A stretch of 34,165 nt of DNA. It comes from Deltaproteobacteria bacterium. Its GTDB lineage: Bacteria > Myxococcota > UBA727 > VGSZ01. The notes beneath the pieces are model-generated. The model did not search any database and was not told the DNA's origin. It worked only from the letters and a program-made list of their open reading frames with translations. Shown one piece after another: positions 7,551-15,734 of this stretch (position 1 is the first letter of the stretch; each line of letters starts with the position of its first letter). The stretch lies in the NCBI GenBank assembly GCA_020850995.1, contig JADZDP010000163.1, forward strand, positions 1 to 34,165, read 5' to 3'. The position numbers and the translations under genes are program-made.

Positions 7551-8876
7551 ATGAACCACGCGACGCGTGTCTACGACTCCATCCTCGAGCTGGCCTGTAA
7601 CGTCGACAACCCCACGCCGCTCGTGCGCCTGCGGCGCGTGGTGGGTCTGGCGCACGCCGAGGTGTGGGCCAAGCTCGAGTGGTACAACCCCTTCGGCGCG
7701 GTGAAAGACCGCGTGGCCCAAAGCCTCATAAAAGACAGCGAGGAGCGCGGGCTGCTCACGGCGGGCATGCGCATCGTCGAGCCCACCTCGGGCAACACCG
7801 GCATGGCGCTGGCGATGCTGGCCAACGCTAAGGGCTATCGCTTCACGGCCACGCTCTCGAACAAGATCCCTCTGGAGAAGCGCGCCTCGCTGCGCCTGTT
7901 CGGCACCGACTTGCGCGAGCTCGACGACGACCTGTGCCCGGCGCCGGGCGCGCCCGAGGGCGCCATCGCGCTCGCCGCCAAGCTCGGCGAGGAGCCCGGC
8001 AGCTTCCACCCGAACCAATACAAGAACCCGGCGAACCCGCGCGCCCACGAGCAGACCACGGGCCCCGAGATCTGGAAGCAGACGGCGGGCAAGGTCACGC
8101 ACTTCGTGGCCGGGCTCGGCACCTGCGGCACGCTCACCGGCACTGGGCGCTTCCTCAAGGCGCAGCGCCAGGACATCAAGGTGATCGGCGTGCACCCCGT
8201 GGAGGGCCACGACATCCCCGGCGTGCGCAGCATCAAGCAGCTGGCGCAGACCGCGCTCTTCGCGCCCAGCGAGTACGACGGGCTCATCGAGGTCGACAAC
8301 GCCACGGCCTACCAGCTCTGCAAGCGCCTGAACCAAGAGGAGAGCATCATCGCGGGGCCGAGCTCGGCCATGGCCCTGGCCGGCGCCCTCAAGCACATCC
8401 CCGACGAGCCCGGCGTGGTGTGCGTGGTGATCTTCCCCGACAACGCCTTCAAGTACGCCAGCTCGATGCAGAAGCACCTGCCGGAGCTCTTCGCTGGCAG
8501 CAAGGACACGAGCGGCGACCCGAACCTGGTCAACGTCGTGCAGCTCGCGCGTGCGTCGCCCGACAACATCAGCCTCGCCGACGCGCAGGCGCGCGTGGCC
8601 CAGGGCGCCGCGTTCCTCGACGTGCGCAGCCTCGAGGAGTTCACCAAGGTGCGGGCGCACGGCACCACCAACATCCCCTTGCCGGGCATCGTGGGCGGCT
8701 ACGCGGCCTTGCCCGAGGACCTGGCGGCGCCCGTCGTCGCCATCTGCAAGTCGGGCATGCGCTCGACCTACGCGATGCTCTTGCTCAAGGCGATGGGCTA
8801 CCAAGACGTGAAGAACGTCAAGGGTGGCACGGACGCGTGGGTGGCGGCGGGCTTGCCGACGACGTCGGGGGCGTGA
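7551..8876 (+). CDS. PLP-dependent cysteine synthase-like enzyme fused to rhodanese
   Basis: A 441-residue cytoplasmic protein of two enzymes in one chain. Residues 1-310 are a fold-type II PLP enzyme of the cysteine synthase/cystathionine beta-synthase family. It has the PLP lysine K52 in NPFGAVKD, the substrate loop PTSGNTG (78-84), the phosphate loop GTCGT (190-194) and GPSS (269-272). Residues about 335-438 are a rhodanese domain with the catalytic Cys399 in CKSGMR. The PLP part would make cysteine from an activated serine and sulfide, or split a related thioether. The rhodanese part carries sulfane sulfur, so it may feed or drain persulfide at the first active site. The phosphate loop has Cys in place of the usual second Gly (GTGGT). 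A short-spaced -10 box lies just before the ATG. The exact substrate cannot be read from the sequence. Confidence 0.88.
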   Translation: MNHATRVYDSILELACNVDNPTPLVRLRRVVGLAHAEVWAKLEWYNPFGAVKDRVAQSLIKDSEERGLLTAGMRIVEPTSGNTGMALAMLANAKGYRFTATLSNKIPLEKRASLRLFGTDLRELDDDLCPAPGAPEGAIALAAKLGEEPGSFHPNQYKNPANPRAHEQTTGPEIWKQTAGKVTHFVAGLGTCGTLTGTGRFLKAQRQDIKVIGVHPVEGHDIPGVRSIKQLAQTALFAPSEYDGLIEVDNATAYQLCKRLNQEESIIAGPSSAMALAGALKHIPDEPGVVCVVIFPDNAFKYASSMQKHLPELFAGSKDTSGDPNLVNVVQLARASPDNISLADAQARVAQGAAFLDVRSLEEFTKVRAHGTTNIPLPGIVGGYAALPEDLAAPVVAICKSGMRSTYAMLLLKAMGYQDVKNVKGGTDAWVAAGLPTTSGA

Positions 8877-8994
8877 GCGGCGGGCGGCCGACGCGCCAGC
8901 GCGTGCCCCTGGTGCGTCGGCCTTGCCAAGCACGCCACATCGCAAGGAAGATGCGGGGCCGCTCGCGCATTCCACGCGCAGCGGCGGAGCGCAC

Positions 8995-10404
8995 ATGGCA
9001 GCGCACAGCGAAGGGCGACGGATCGAGGTGAGCGGCGCCACCACCATCCCGGGCGCGTCGGCGTCGGCGGTGGGCTTGGCCGCGCTCCACGACGACGAGG
9101 CCTTCCACGCGCTGTGCGCCCGCGTGCGCGACGCGCGCGCCACCTTGCCCGACTGGGACAACCTCGCCCACGTCGAGGCCTTCGCCGCCGCCGTCGAGGA
9201 CGCCGCGCCGCTCTTCGAGCGCTTCCCGGCGGCGCCCGAGCGGCGCGTGCTGGCGCAGCTCCTGTGGCAGCTCTTGCCTGCACCCCAGCGCGCGCGCGCC
9301 TTTCGCCCGCTGCCCGAGGAGATCGCGCGCCGCGCCGGCGACGGCTTCGCGCTCATGCCCGGCGACGTGCCGCGCGTGGCCGCGTCGTGGGTGAGCTTCC
9401 TCGGCGACCCCGAGCTGGTGGCGCGCGCGCTGGCGCAGGCGCCGACGGTGCTGGTGCCAAAGAGCCAGGCCAAGCCGCCTCACCCGCGCGCCCCCGCCGC
9501 GCTGGTCCAGGTCGAGCGCCTCGAGGGCGCCACCGTGCATGCGCGCGCCCAGGACGGCGGCGACGAGGGCGTGCGGCCCACGGCGCTCGACACCGTGACC
9601 AGTTGGCTCTTGTGCGCGGGCCCCGACGCGCGCGGCCTCGACCTGCGCAGCGCAGACGATCGCGCGCTCTTGCTCACGTGGGCATCGCTGGTGCGCGACG
9701 CCGGCGTCGACGGGCGCAGCGCCTTCGCCTGGCTGCAAGACGGCAACGCGCCGCCCGCGATCAAGGCCCGCGTCGTCGACGCCTGCCTCGACGCCGCGGT
9801 GACGGCGGTGTCCTCGTGCGCGCTCGATCCGCTGGCGTGCCGCTTCGTGTTGCGCGCCCACGAGGGCGACGGCGCTTGGCCCGAGCAGGCGGCCGCGCGC
9901 CTGCGCGCGGTGCTCGTGCCCGACGGCCCCTTGGTGCGCGAGGTGGCACCGCGCGCGCCCAGCACCGGCAGCGCCACCGAGCTGGTGTGGGCCGACGCCA
10001 TCCTGACGTCGACGGGCTTCGCCGCCGGGCGCCTGTCGGCGCTCGGCGCCGGCCGCGCCTTCGCGCGCCTGGCCACCACCATGCTGGCGCCCCTCGGCGT
10101 GCTGCCGCTCTCGGGCCTGCGCGATGGGCAGGGCGCGGTGGTCTTGCAGCGCTTCGTCGAGGACGCGGCGGGGCAGGTGACGCTGGCGCCGCCGCGCCTG
10201 GTGTCCTTTGGCGCCACCGTCACCAACGAACCGCTGGCCGACGCGTGGTGCGCTGGTCGCGGGCTCAACCTCCCCGACCCGCGCTCGGGCCCGCGCCACG
10301 AGCTCGGCGCCATGGCCGCGTGGCTGTCGCTCTTCTTCGAGGGGCTCGACGAGGGGTATCGCTCGCGACCGCCGCAGCCGGCGGATCCGGTGGGTGCACC
10401 ATGA
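8995..10404 (+). CDS. Hypothetical protein, 469 aa
   Basis: I do not recognise this protein. It is Ala-rich and mostly helical, with no signal peptide and no obvious membrane segment. Short segments such as LLWQLLPAPQRARAF, SWVSFLGDPELVARAL and WLLCAGPDARGLDLR suggest an ordered cytoplasmic protein. A few scattered Cys show no metal-site spacing. ATG at 8995 is chosen because GGAG sits 5 bp before it. Its last bases overlap the next gene (ATGA), so it is the first gene of a tight five-gene run to 13626. The neighbours, thioredoxin-like and cyclic-nucleotide-binding proteins, do not reveal its role. Confidence 0.7.
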   Translation: MAAHSEGRRIEVSGATTIPGASASAVGLAALHDDEAFHALCARVRDARATLPDWDNLAHVEAFAAAVEDAAPLFERFPAAPERRVLAQLLWQLLPAPQRARAFRPLPEEIARRAGDGFALMPGDVPRVAASWVSFLGDPELVARALAQAPTVLVPKSQAKPPHPRAPAALVQVERLEGATVHARAQDGGDEGVRPTALDTVTSWLLCAGPDARGLDLRSADDRALLLTWASLVRDAGVDGRSAFAWLQDGNAPPAIKARVVDACLDAAVTAVSSCALDPLACRFVLRAHEGDGAWPEQAAARLRAVLVPDGPLVREVAPRAPSTGSATELVWADAILTSTGFAAGRLSALGAGRAFARLATTMLAPLGVLPLSGLRDGQGAVVLQRFVEDAAGQVTLAPPRLVSFGATVTNEPLADAWCAGRGLNLPDPRSGPRHELGAMAAWLSLFFEGLDEGYRSRPPQPADPVGAP

Positions 10405-10724
10405 TGCAGTTGATCGCGCTCGAGGCCTACCACCGGATCCGCGCCGAGCGGCCGGTGGTGGTGGTGGTGACCCGCCGCAAGTGCGCGCCCGCCGAACACG
10501 CGCTGCGCGCCTTCGCGGCGGCGGCAGAGGAGCTCGACGTCGACGCCATCGCCATGGACGCCGACGCCGCCGACAACGCCGCCTTCCTCGACGAGCTCGG
10601 CGTTTCGCAGGTGCCCGAGTGCCTGTTGTTCGCGCGCGGCGTGGTGCTCGAGCGCTGCGCGGGGGCGCGCGACGAGGCAGACGCGCGCGCCGTGCTCGGC
10701 CACGCGCTGCGTCGCCCCACATGA
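10401..10724 (+). CDS. Thioredoxin-like protein with a single active-site Cys
   Basis: A 107-residue protein with the thioredoxin fold pattern: beta strand PVVVVVT (residues 18-24), active-site loop RKCAPAE with Cys28, and the cis-Pro strand GVSQVPECLLFARGVV (cis-Pro72), closing with a C-terminal helix. The usual WCxxC is reduced to CAPA, so it lacks the second redox Cys. It may bind or modify thiols or act as an adaptor rather than be a dithiol reductase. The start overlaps the stop of the upstream gene (ATGA), and its own stop overlaps the next start in the same way, so translation is probably coupled. Confidence 0.78.
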   Translation: MMQLIALEAYHRIRAERPVVVVVTRRKCAPAEHALRAFAAAAEELDVDAIAMDADAADNAAFLDELGVSQVPECLLFARGVVLERCAGARDEADARAVLGHALRRPT

Positions 10725-11770
10725 GCGCGCGTCTGCTCCCGCTCGTTGGCGCGGTGCTGCTGCTCGGCGCCAGCACCTGCGTGCGTCCGACCTCGCTGGC
10801 GCCGGCGGCCCCCGCGGCGCCCTCGTCGGCGTCCTCATCGGCGCCGTCGCCCGCGTCGCTGCCGGCGAGCGTGCCGCTCGGTGCCTGGCGCATGCCCGAG
10901 CGCGCCGCCTGCGCCGGCAGCTACGCGCCGCCGACGACGCAGGGCGCGCTCGGCGACGAGCGCCTGCTCGAGGCCTCGGGCATCGTGCCCTCGCCTGCGC
11001 AGCCCGGGGTGCTGTGGTTGCACAACGACTCGGGCGACGAGGCGCGCGTCTACGCCGTGGGCACCGACGGCCGCGCGCTGGGCGCGCTCACGCTGCCCAA
11101 CGTCGACGCCGTCGATGTGGAGGACATGGCGGCCGCGCCCTGTCCCGACCTGAGCGGACCCTGCCTGTACTTGGCCGACACGGGCGACAACCGCCTGCGT
11201 CGGGAGCAGCTGGTGGTGTACGCCGTGCCCGAGCCGCCGGTGGGGCCCGACCGGCCCTTGGCCGCCAACAGCACGGCGCCCTTCGTGTGGATCTTCCCCA
11301 TCGTCGTGCCCGAGCGGGCCAACATCGAGGCGCTGGTGGTGTTGCCCGACCTGAGCGCCATGGTGCTCTATGAAAAGACCGAGGGCGAGCGCGCGCGGGT
11401 GTTCCGCTACGGGGCGCCGTGGACGCCGCTCTCCCCCGCCACCGTCGAGGTGAGCGGCACGGTGGCCGTGCCCGCCACGCTGGGGCCGCTGCGGCAGATC
11501 ACGGGCGCCGACCTGCACCCCTCGGGGACGAAGCTCTTGTTGCGCGGCTACGGCGCCGTGTGGGAGCTGGCCCTCGACGCGGCTGCCGGTGTCAGCGCCG
11601 CGCACCTCGACGGTGCCACCCTGATGGAGGTGCTGAGCACGCACGACGAGCCGCAAGGTGAGGCGGTGGCCTACGACGAGGCGGGCACCGGCATCTGGAC
11701 CGTGTCGGAGAGCCCGAGCGGTGTGCCCGGTCCGCCGTTGCGCTTGGCCGCCTGCGCAGCCACACCCTGA
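10721..11770 (+). CDS. Secreted beta-propeller-like protein
   Basis: A 349-residue exported protein. Residues 1-20 form a hydrophobic signal ending GASTC; Cys20 could be lipidated, though Thr at -1 is unusual. A Pro/Ala/Ser linker follows (about 25-50). The rest looks like a beta-propeller. Its hallmarks are LHNDSGD near the start, VDVEDMAAAP, and LYLADTGDNRLRRE, a set found together in secreted proteins annotated only as hypothetical in actinobacteria and myxobacteria. Acidic residues in these loops could bind a metal. The enzymatic role is not known. The start overlaps the thioredoxin-like gene by ATGA. The gene ends 18 bp before the next start. Confidence 0.72.
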   Translation: MSARLLPLVGAVLLLGASTCVRPTSLAPAAPAAPSSASSSAPSPASLPASVPLGAWRMPERAACAGSYAPPTTQGALGDERLLEASGIVPSPAQPGVLWLHNDSGDEARVYAVGTDGRALGALTLPNVDAVDVEDMAAAPCPDLSGPCLYLADTGDNRLRREQLVVYAVPEPPVGPDRPLAANSTAPFVWIFPIVVPERANIEALVVLPDLSAMVLYEKTEGERARVFRYGAPWTPLSPATVEVSGTVAVPATLGPLRQITGADLHPSGTKLLLRGYGAVWELALDAAAGVSAAHLDGATLMEVLSTHDEPQGEAVAYDEAGTGIWTVSESPSGVPGPPLRLAACAATP

Positions 11771-11788
11771 GGCCACGCGAGAGGACGC

Positions 11789-12664
11789 ATGGACCGCGAG
11801 ACCCTGATCCGCAACATGCCGCTGTTCGAGACCCTCGCCGACGACGAGGTGTTGGCGCTCGCCGGTCAATTGCAGGAGCGCACGGTAGGCGCCGGCACCA
11901 CCATCTTTCGCGCCGGTGAGCCCGGCGACACGCTCTTCCTCATCCAAGAGGGCGCGGTCGAGATCTCGACGGGCGAGGGCAAGCAGCGCACGGTGCTCGC
12001 CTCTTTGTTCCCAGGCTCGTTCTTCGGCGAGATCAGCCTGCTCGACGGCTCGTCGCGCTCGGCCAGCGCCAGCGCCACCAAAGACTGCGTGCTGCAGGCC
12101 CTCGAGCGCGACCACTTCTTCGGCTTCGTGCGCGGCAAGCCCGACGCCGCCACCAAGATCCTGGCGGAGATGGCCGACCGCCTGCGCCAGACCAACGCGC
12201 TCTTCTCGCAGCAGGTGAGCCGCGATGTGCTCGAAGAGGAAGAGGAGCGCCTCACCTTCGGCCAGCGCATCGCCGACGTGGTGGCGACCTTCGGCGGCTC
12301 GTGGACCTTCATTGGGGTCTTTGGCCTGGCCATGAGCGCCTGGATGACGCTCAACGTGTTCATGGGCGAGACCGACGCCTTCGATCCCTTCCCCTTCATC
12401 CTGCTCAACCTGGCCTTGTCGACGACGGCGGCCTTGCAGGCGCCCATCATCATGATGAGCCAGAACCGCCAGGCCGCCAAAGACAAGCTCTTGGCGCAAA
12501 ACGACTACCTGGTGAACCTGAAGGCCGAGCTCGGCATCCAGCAGATCTTGAAGAACCAAGGCGAGATGCTGGCGCGCCTCGCCATGCTCGAGCGCAAGAC
12601 GACGCGCACCCCCGGCAAAGACGCCGCGGCGGGCAAGGAGCCGGGCGCGCCGCCGTCGCCGTGA
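11789..12664 (+). CDS. Cyclic-nucleotide-binding / DUF1003 membrane protein
   Basis: A 291-residue inner-membrane protein. Residues about 8-125 are a Crp-type cyclic-nucleotide-binding domain with the phosphate-binding cassette FGEISLLDGSSRSASA (79-94), including the Glu and Arg that contact cyclic nucleotide. Residues about 155-245 are DUF1003: FGGSWTFI, two membrane helices (about 171-189 and 202-221), and the signature QAPIIMMSQNRQAAKD. A coiled helix and Pro-rich tail follow. It probably senses a nucleotide or another ligand at the cytoplasmic face. DUF1003 has no settled function. GAGAGGA lies just before the ATG. The stop overlaps the GTG of the dihydrouridine synthase gene (GTGA). Confidence 0.88.
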   Translation: MDRETLIRNMPLFETLADDEVLALAGQLQERTVGAGTTIFRAGEPGDTLFLIQEGAVEISTGEGKQRTVLASLFPGSFFGEISLLDGSSRSASASATKDCVLQALERDHFFGFVRGKPDAATKILAEMADRLRQTNALFSQQVSRDVLEEEEERLTFGQRIADVVATFGGSWTFIGVFGLAMSAWMTLNVFMGETDAFDPFPFILLNLALSTTAALQAPIIMMSQNRQAAKDKLLAQNDYLVNLKAELGIQQILKNQGEMLARLAMLERKTTRTPGKDAAAGKEPGAPPSP

Positions 12665-13626
12665 GCTTCCCACGCGCATTCACCACCGGCGGGCTCACGC
12701 TGAAGAGCCCGTACCTGCTGGCGCCAATGGAGGGCGTGAGCGACGCGGGCTTTCGCCGCGTGTGCGCGCAGGCGGGCGCGGGGCTTGGCTACACCGAGAT
12801 GGTGCGCGCCCGCGGCATCGTCAAGCGCAACAAGAGCACGCTCGCCCTCGTCGACACCGTGGACCCCGAGGTGCCCGCCGGCGTGCAGCTCCTGGTGGTC
12901 AACGAGCGCGAGCTGAGAGACACCTTCGAGATCCTGGCGGAGCTCTCCCACAGCACGCACCCGCACTTCTCGCGCATCGTCGCGGTGGACCTGAACTTCG
13001 GCTGCCCGTCGAGCGACGTGCTGCGCATCGGTGCCGGGCCCGCCATGCTCAAGCGGCGCGCCAAGCTGCGCGCCATCTTCGAGGCCCTGGCCGACGTGAA
13101 GAGGCGCGCCGTGCTGCCCTCGGTGGCGAGCGTGTCGGCCAAGATCCGCCTGGGGCTCAACCAGAGCGAGCGCGCGCACAAGGTGTACTTGCCCGTGGTC
13201 GAGATGGCCAACGACACGCTCGATCACCTGACGGTGCACGGGCGCCACGCCCAGCAGCGCTCGCGCGACGCGCCCGACTGGCGCGCCATCGGCGAGGCCA
13301 AGGCGCACAGCAAGATCCCCGTGGTGGGCAACGGCGACGTCGTCACCGGCGCCGACGCGCAGCGCATGCACCAAGAGACTGGCTGCGACGGCGTCATGAT
13401 CGCGCGCGCCGCCATCGTCGACCCGTGCTGCTTTTTCGCGCTCACCGGAGCGCCCGAGCCCGCGCCCGCCGCAAAGCTCGCGCGTATCGAGGCGGCCTTC
13501 GCGCTCCTGCCGCCCACGCGCGACAAGCACCGCGAGTTTCGCGAGGAGCTGCTCGCGCGCCTGCGCGCGCAGGCGTCGGGCCAGCGGGTGGAGGCGCGCG
13601 TGCCGGAGAACGCGCACTTGCGCTGA
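12661..13626 (+). CDS. tRNA-dihydrouridine synthase family protein
   Basis: A 321-residue FMN enzyme of the Dus family, which reduces uridine to dihydrouridine in tRNA with NADPH. The TIM-barrel motifs appear in order: LAPMEGVSD (19-27) with GYTEM later, DLNFGCPS (110-117) with the catalytic Cys115, SAKIRLG (159-165) with Lys161, HLTVHGR, and PVVGNGDV followed by GVMIARAAI for FMN phosphate. Usual Dus proteins have GACLM after GCPS; here it is GPAML. GTG at 12661 overlaps the previous stop and gives a normal N-terminus. It is the last gene of the run that starts at 8995, and its stop lies in a palindrome shared with the convergent gene. Which Dus subtype it is cannot be read from the sequence. 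Confidence 0.9.
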   Translation: MSFPRAFTTGGLTLKSPYLLAPMEGVSDAGFRRVCAQAGAGLGYTEMVRARGIVKRNKSTLALVDTVDPEVPAGVQLLVVNERELRDTFEILAELSHSTHPHFSRIVAVDLNFGCPSSDVLRIGAGPAMLKRRAKLRAIFEALADVKRRAVLPSVASVSAKIRLGLNQSERAHKVYLPVVEMANDTLDHLTVHGRHAQQRSRDAPDWRAIGEAKAHSKIPVVGNGDVVTGADAQRMHQETGCDGVMIARAAIVDPCCFFALTGAPEPAPAAKLARIEAAFALLPPTRDKHREFREELLARLRAQASGQRVEARVPENAHLR

Positions 13627-13635
13627 GCTCAGCGC
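13620..13635. terminator. Palindrome covering two convergent stop codons
   Basis: GCGCTGAGCTCAGCGC is a 16-bp perfect palindrome containing the TGA of the dihydrouridine synthase gene (13624-13626) and, on the other strand, the TGA of the peptidase gene (13629-13631). It has no T tract and no loop bases, so a terminator role is only possible. It may merely reflect both genes ending in Leu/Arg codons plus TGA. Confidence 0.25.
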
Positions 13636-15632
13636 GGCGGCGCCACCCTCGAGCGCCGCCGCAGCCGCAGCTCGGCCAAGAGCACCGCCACCATGGCGTA
13701 GAGCGAGGCCGCCGGCGCGCCCTGGCAGCTCGCGCCGGGCTCCACCGACGGCGGCAGCTGGTAGCCCGGCGGCGGACCCTCGAGGGCGCCCTCGTCGTCG
13801 TCTGGGCGCAGCTGACCGGGATCGTCCACGGGATCATCGCCCGGCGGCGTGTGCTCGTCTTCATCGGTGACGGGGTCGTCATCGGTCGGCGGCGTTAGGG
13901 GCGGCGCCCACACGGGCACCAGGCCCGCGTCGCGCGCGCGTTGCGCCACGGTGGCGAGCGTCCCGCGCGTGGCGTCGCGCTCGCCGCGCAGCGCGCGGCC
14001 GCCGTTGCCGTCGTCGTAGCCGGCGAACAGACCGGCGGCGCCCACCTGGTTGTGTACGGCCTCGTGGGCGCTGCCGTTGTCGTCGGAGAAGTAGTCGGTG
14101 CTGGTCTCGGGCAGCGCGTAGATGCGCGCCAGCATGATGGCCAGCGTGGTGCGGCTCGCCACCGCGTTGGGGCGCGCCTCCGTGCCGCCGCTGTAGCCCA
14201 CCAGCACGCCATAGGCCTTGGCGGCGTCGAGGTAGCGCTCGAAGGCGTGGCCCTCGTCGTCGACGAAGGCGTTGGCGTGACCATCGAGGGGCACGCCGGC
14301 GGCGCCACCGAGCACGGCCATGGCCTCGGCGCGCGTGGCCGCTTGCGCCAGGTGCACGGCGGGCGAGCTGCCGAGCGTGCGCCCGGGCAAGAGCACGCCC
14401 TGTGCCGCGAGCTCGTCGAGGACGGCCTCGCCGGTGGCGCCGTCGTCATCGCAGTAGGCGCCGGCGAAGCCGCCCGCGAGGCAGCCCTGCGGGATGTCCC
14501 ACAAGGGCACCAGCGCCTCATCGGCGGCGCGGCCGGCGAGGATGGCCAGCGTGCTGCGGGTTGCGTCGACGCTGGGGCGGAAGTCCTTGCGGCCGCCGTT
14601 GTCGTCAGCGTAGCCGGAGAACAGCCCCGCCTCGGCCACCTGGTTGTGCGCCGCCTCGTTGGCCGTGCCGTCGTCGTCGTCGAAGTAGTCGGCGTTGGCC
14701 GGTGGCAGGCGGTAGAGCCGCGCCAGCATGATGGCCAGCGTGCTGCGCGTGGCCACGCCGTCGGGGTTGCCGTTCCCGTTGCTGCCGAGGATGACGCCGA
14801 AGGCATGGGCCGCGTTCATCCACGCCTCGCGCGCGTGGCCCTCGTCGTCGCTGAAGGCGTCGGGGTGGCCGGCGGTGGTGCCGCCGGCGGCCTTCAACAA
14901 GACGAAGGCTGCGTCGCCGCGCTTGGCCTTGCTGGAGGGGCAGAAGGCGGGCTCGCCGGCGATATCGGCGCAGTGGAAGTCGACGCCCAGCTCGCCCTGC
15001 AAGCGATCGTGGGTCGCCTCGCTGCCGTTGCCGTCGTCGTCGCAGAAGGCGCCGTCGTAGTCGCCCGACCAGCACTCGGGAACGCTGCCGCAGGGCCCAT
15101 CGAAGTCGACGTCGCCCCAGTACTCCCAGTGCCAGTCCTCCGAGGGCACGGTGCGCGAAAAGCCGAACTCGTCGGCGTGGTTGTTGAGCCAGGAGAGCAC
15201 GCCGCTCTCCGCGGTGTTCAGGTCGAGGGCGTGGCCGCTTTGGTGGTTCGAGTAGCCCGGGCGCGCCGCCAGGTTGCAGTTGTTGCAGCTGCAGTTGATG
15301 TAGCAGCCGTACAGGTACTCCTGCTGATCCATGGTGCGAAAGCCGCTGATGATGCGCAGCGTGACCCCCGCCTGCCGCGCCTGCTCCTGCATCGCGATGT
15401 AGGCGTTGGCCGTGGCGCGCTCCACGGGCCGGGCGTCCACCGTGACCACGCGGATGCTGAAGGGATCGCCCGAGCGATAGCCCGTGTCGCTGTGCTCGGC
15501 GCAGTCGTACACACCGAGCTGGTCGAGGTTGTCCTTGGCGTCGATGGGGCGATCCTCGCCGTCGAGCTCCACCGGGGCGGCGCAGGCCGCGGCAAGCAAG
15601 GACGGGAGGGCGAGGGGGAGCAGGCTACGCAT
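13629..15632 (-). CDS. VanY-type M15 peptidase with SLH-like repeats and MYXO-CTERM-like tail
   Basis: A 667-residue exported protein. Residues 1-17 form a signal ending LLAAAC, possibly a lipoprotein. Residues about 55-175 are an M15B/VanY D-Ala-D-Ala carboxypeptidase domain with SNHQSGHALD (His130, Asp137) and EDWHWEYW (His168) as zinc ligands. Six repeats of about 50 residues follow, starting near 196, 258, 316, 392, 455 and 514. Each has a DDDG or DDEGH turn, a helix, a Gly-Tyr/Ser loop, and an ATR(S/T)TLAIM-type helix, as in S-layer homology domains. They read as one three-repeat block duplicated. A Pro/Asp linker leads to GASC (Cys636), a hydrophobic helix and RLRRRSR, a MYXO-CTERM-like tail. 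It probably trims peptidoglycan at the cell surface. ATG at 15632 is fixed by the signal peptide; a -10-like box lies 9 bp upstream. Confidence 0.85.
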   Translation of the reverse strand: MRSLLPLALPSLLAAACAAPVELDGEDRPIDAKDNLDQLGVYDCAEHSDTGYRSGDPFSIRVVTVDARPVERATANAYIAMQEQARQAGVTLRIISGFRTMDQQEYLYGCYINCSCNNCNLAARPGYSNHQSGHALDLNTAESGVLSWLNNHADEFGFSRTVPSEDWHWEYWGDVDFDGPCGSVPECWSGDYDGAFCDDDGNGSEATHDRLQGELGVDFHCADIAGEPAFCPSSKAKRGDAAFVLLKAAGGTTAGHPDAFSDDEGHAREAWMNAAHAFGVILGSNGNGNPDGVATRSTLAIMLARLYRLPPANADYFDDDDGTANEAAHNQVAEAGLFSGYADDNGGRKDFRPSVDATRSTLAILAGRAADEALVPLWDIPQGCLAGGFAGAYCDDDGATGEAVLDELAAQGVLLPGRTLGSSPAVHLAQAATRAEAMAVLGGAAGVPLDGHANAFVDDEGHAFERYLDAAKAYGVLVGYSGGTEARPNAVASRTTLAIMLARIYALPETSTDYFSDDNGSAHEAVHNQVGAAGLFAGYDDGNGGRALRGERDATRGTLATVAQRARDAGLVPVWAPPLTPPTDDDPVTDEDEHTPPGDDPVDDPGQLRPDDDEGALEGPPPGYQLPPSVEPGASCQGAPAASLYAMVAVLLAELRLRRRSRVAPPR

Positions 15633-15641
15633 GGGGGTCGA

Positions 15642-15649
15642 ACCGTAGC
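15642..15649 (-). promoter_or_regulatory. Putative -10 element GCTACGGT for the VanY-like gene
   Basis: On the minus strand GCTACGGT (TAnnnT) ends 9 bp before the ATG at 15632, and no Shine-Dalgarno is visible, suggesting a very short leader. It sits in the 102-bp divergent region shared with the gene at 15735. Confidence 0.35.
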
Positions 15650-15682
15650 GATGATTCCTCGGCCAAACGTCGGGCGTGCGGG

Positions 15683-15689
15683 CTACGAT
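15683..15689 (+). promoter_or_regulatory. Putative -10 element CTACGAT for the gene at 15735
   Basis: GCTACGAT-type box (TACGAT at 15684-15689). A transcript would start near 15696 and include GGAGG at 15722-15726, 8 bp before the GTG at 15735. No good -35 box is visible. Confidence 0.35.
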
Positions 15690-15734
15690 CATTGGCCGAT
15701 GGGATATCCACCCCATCGGTCGGAGGATGCCCTC

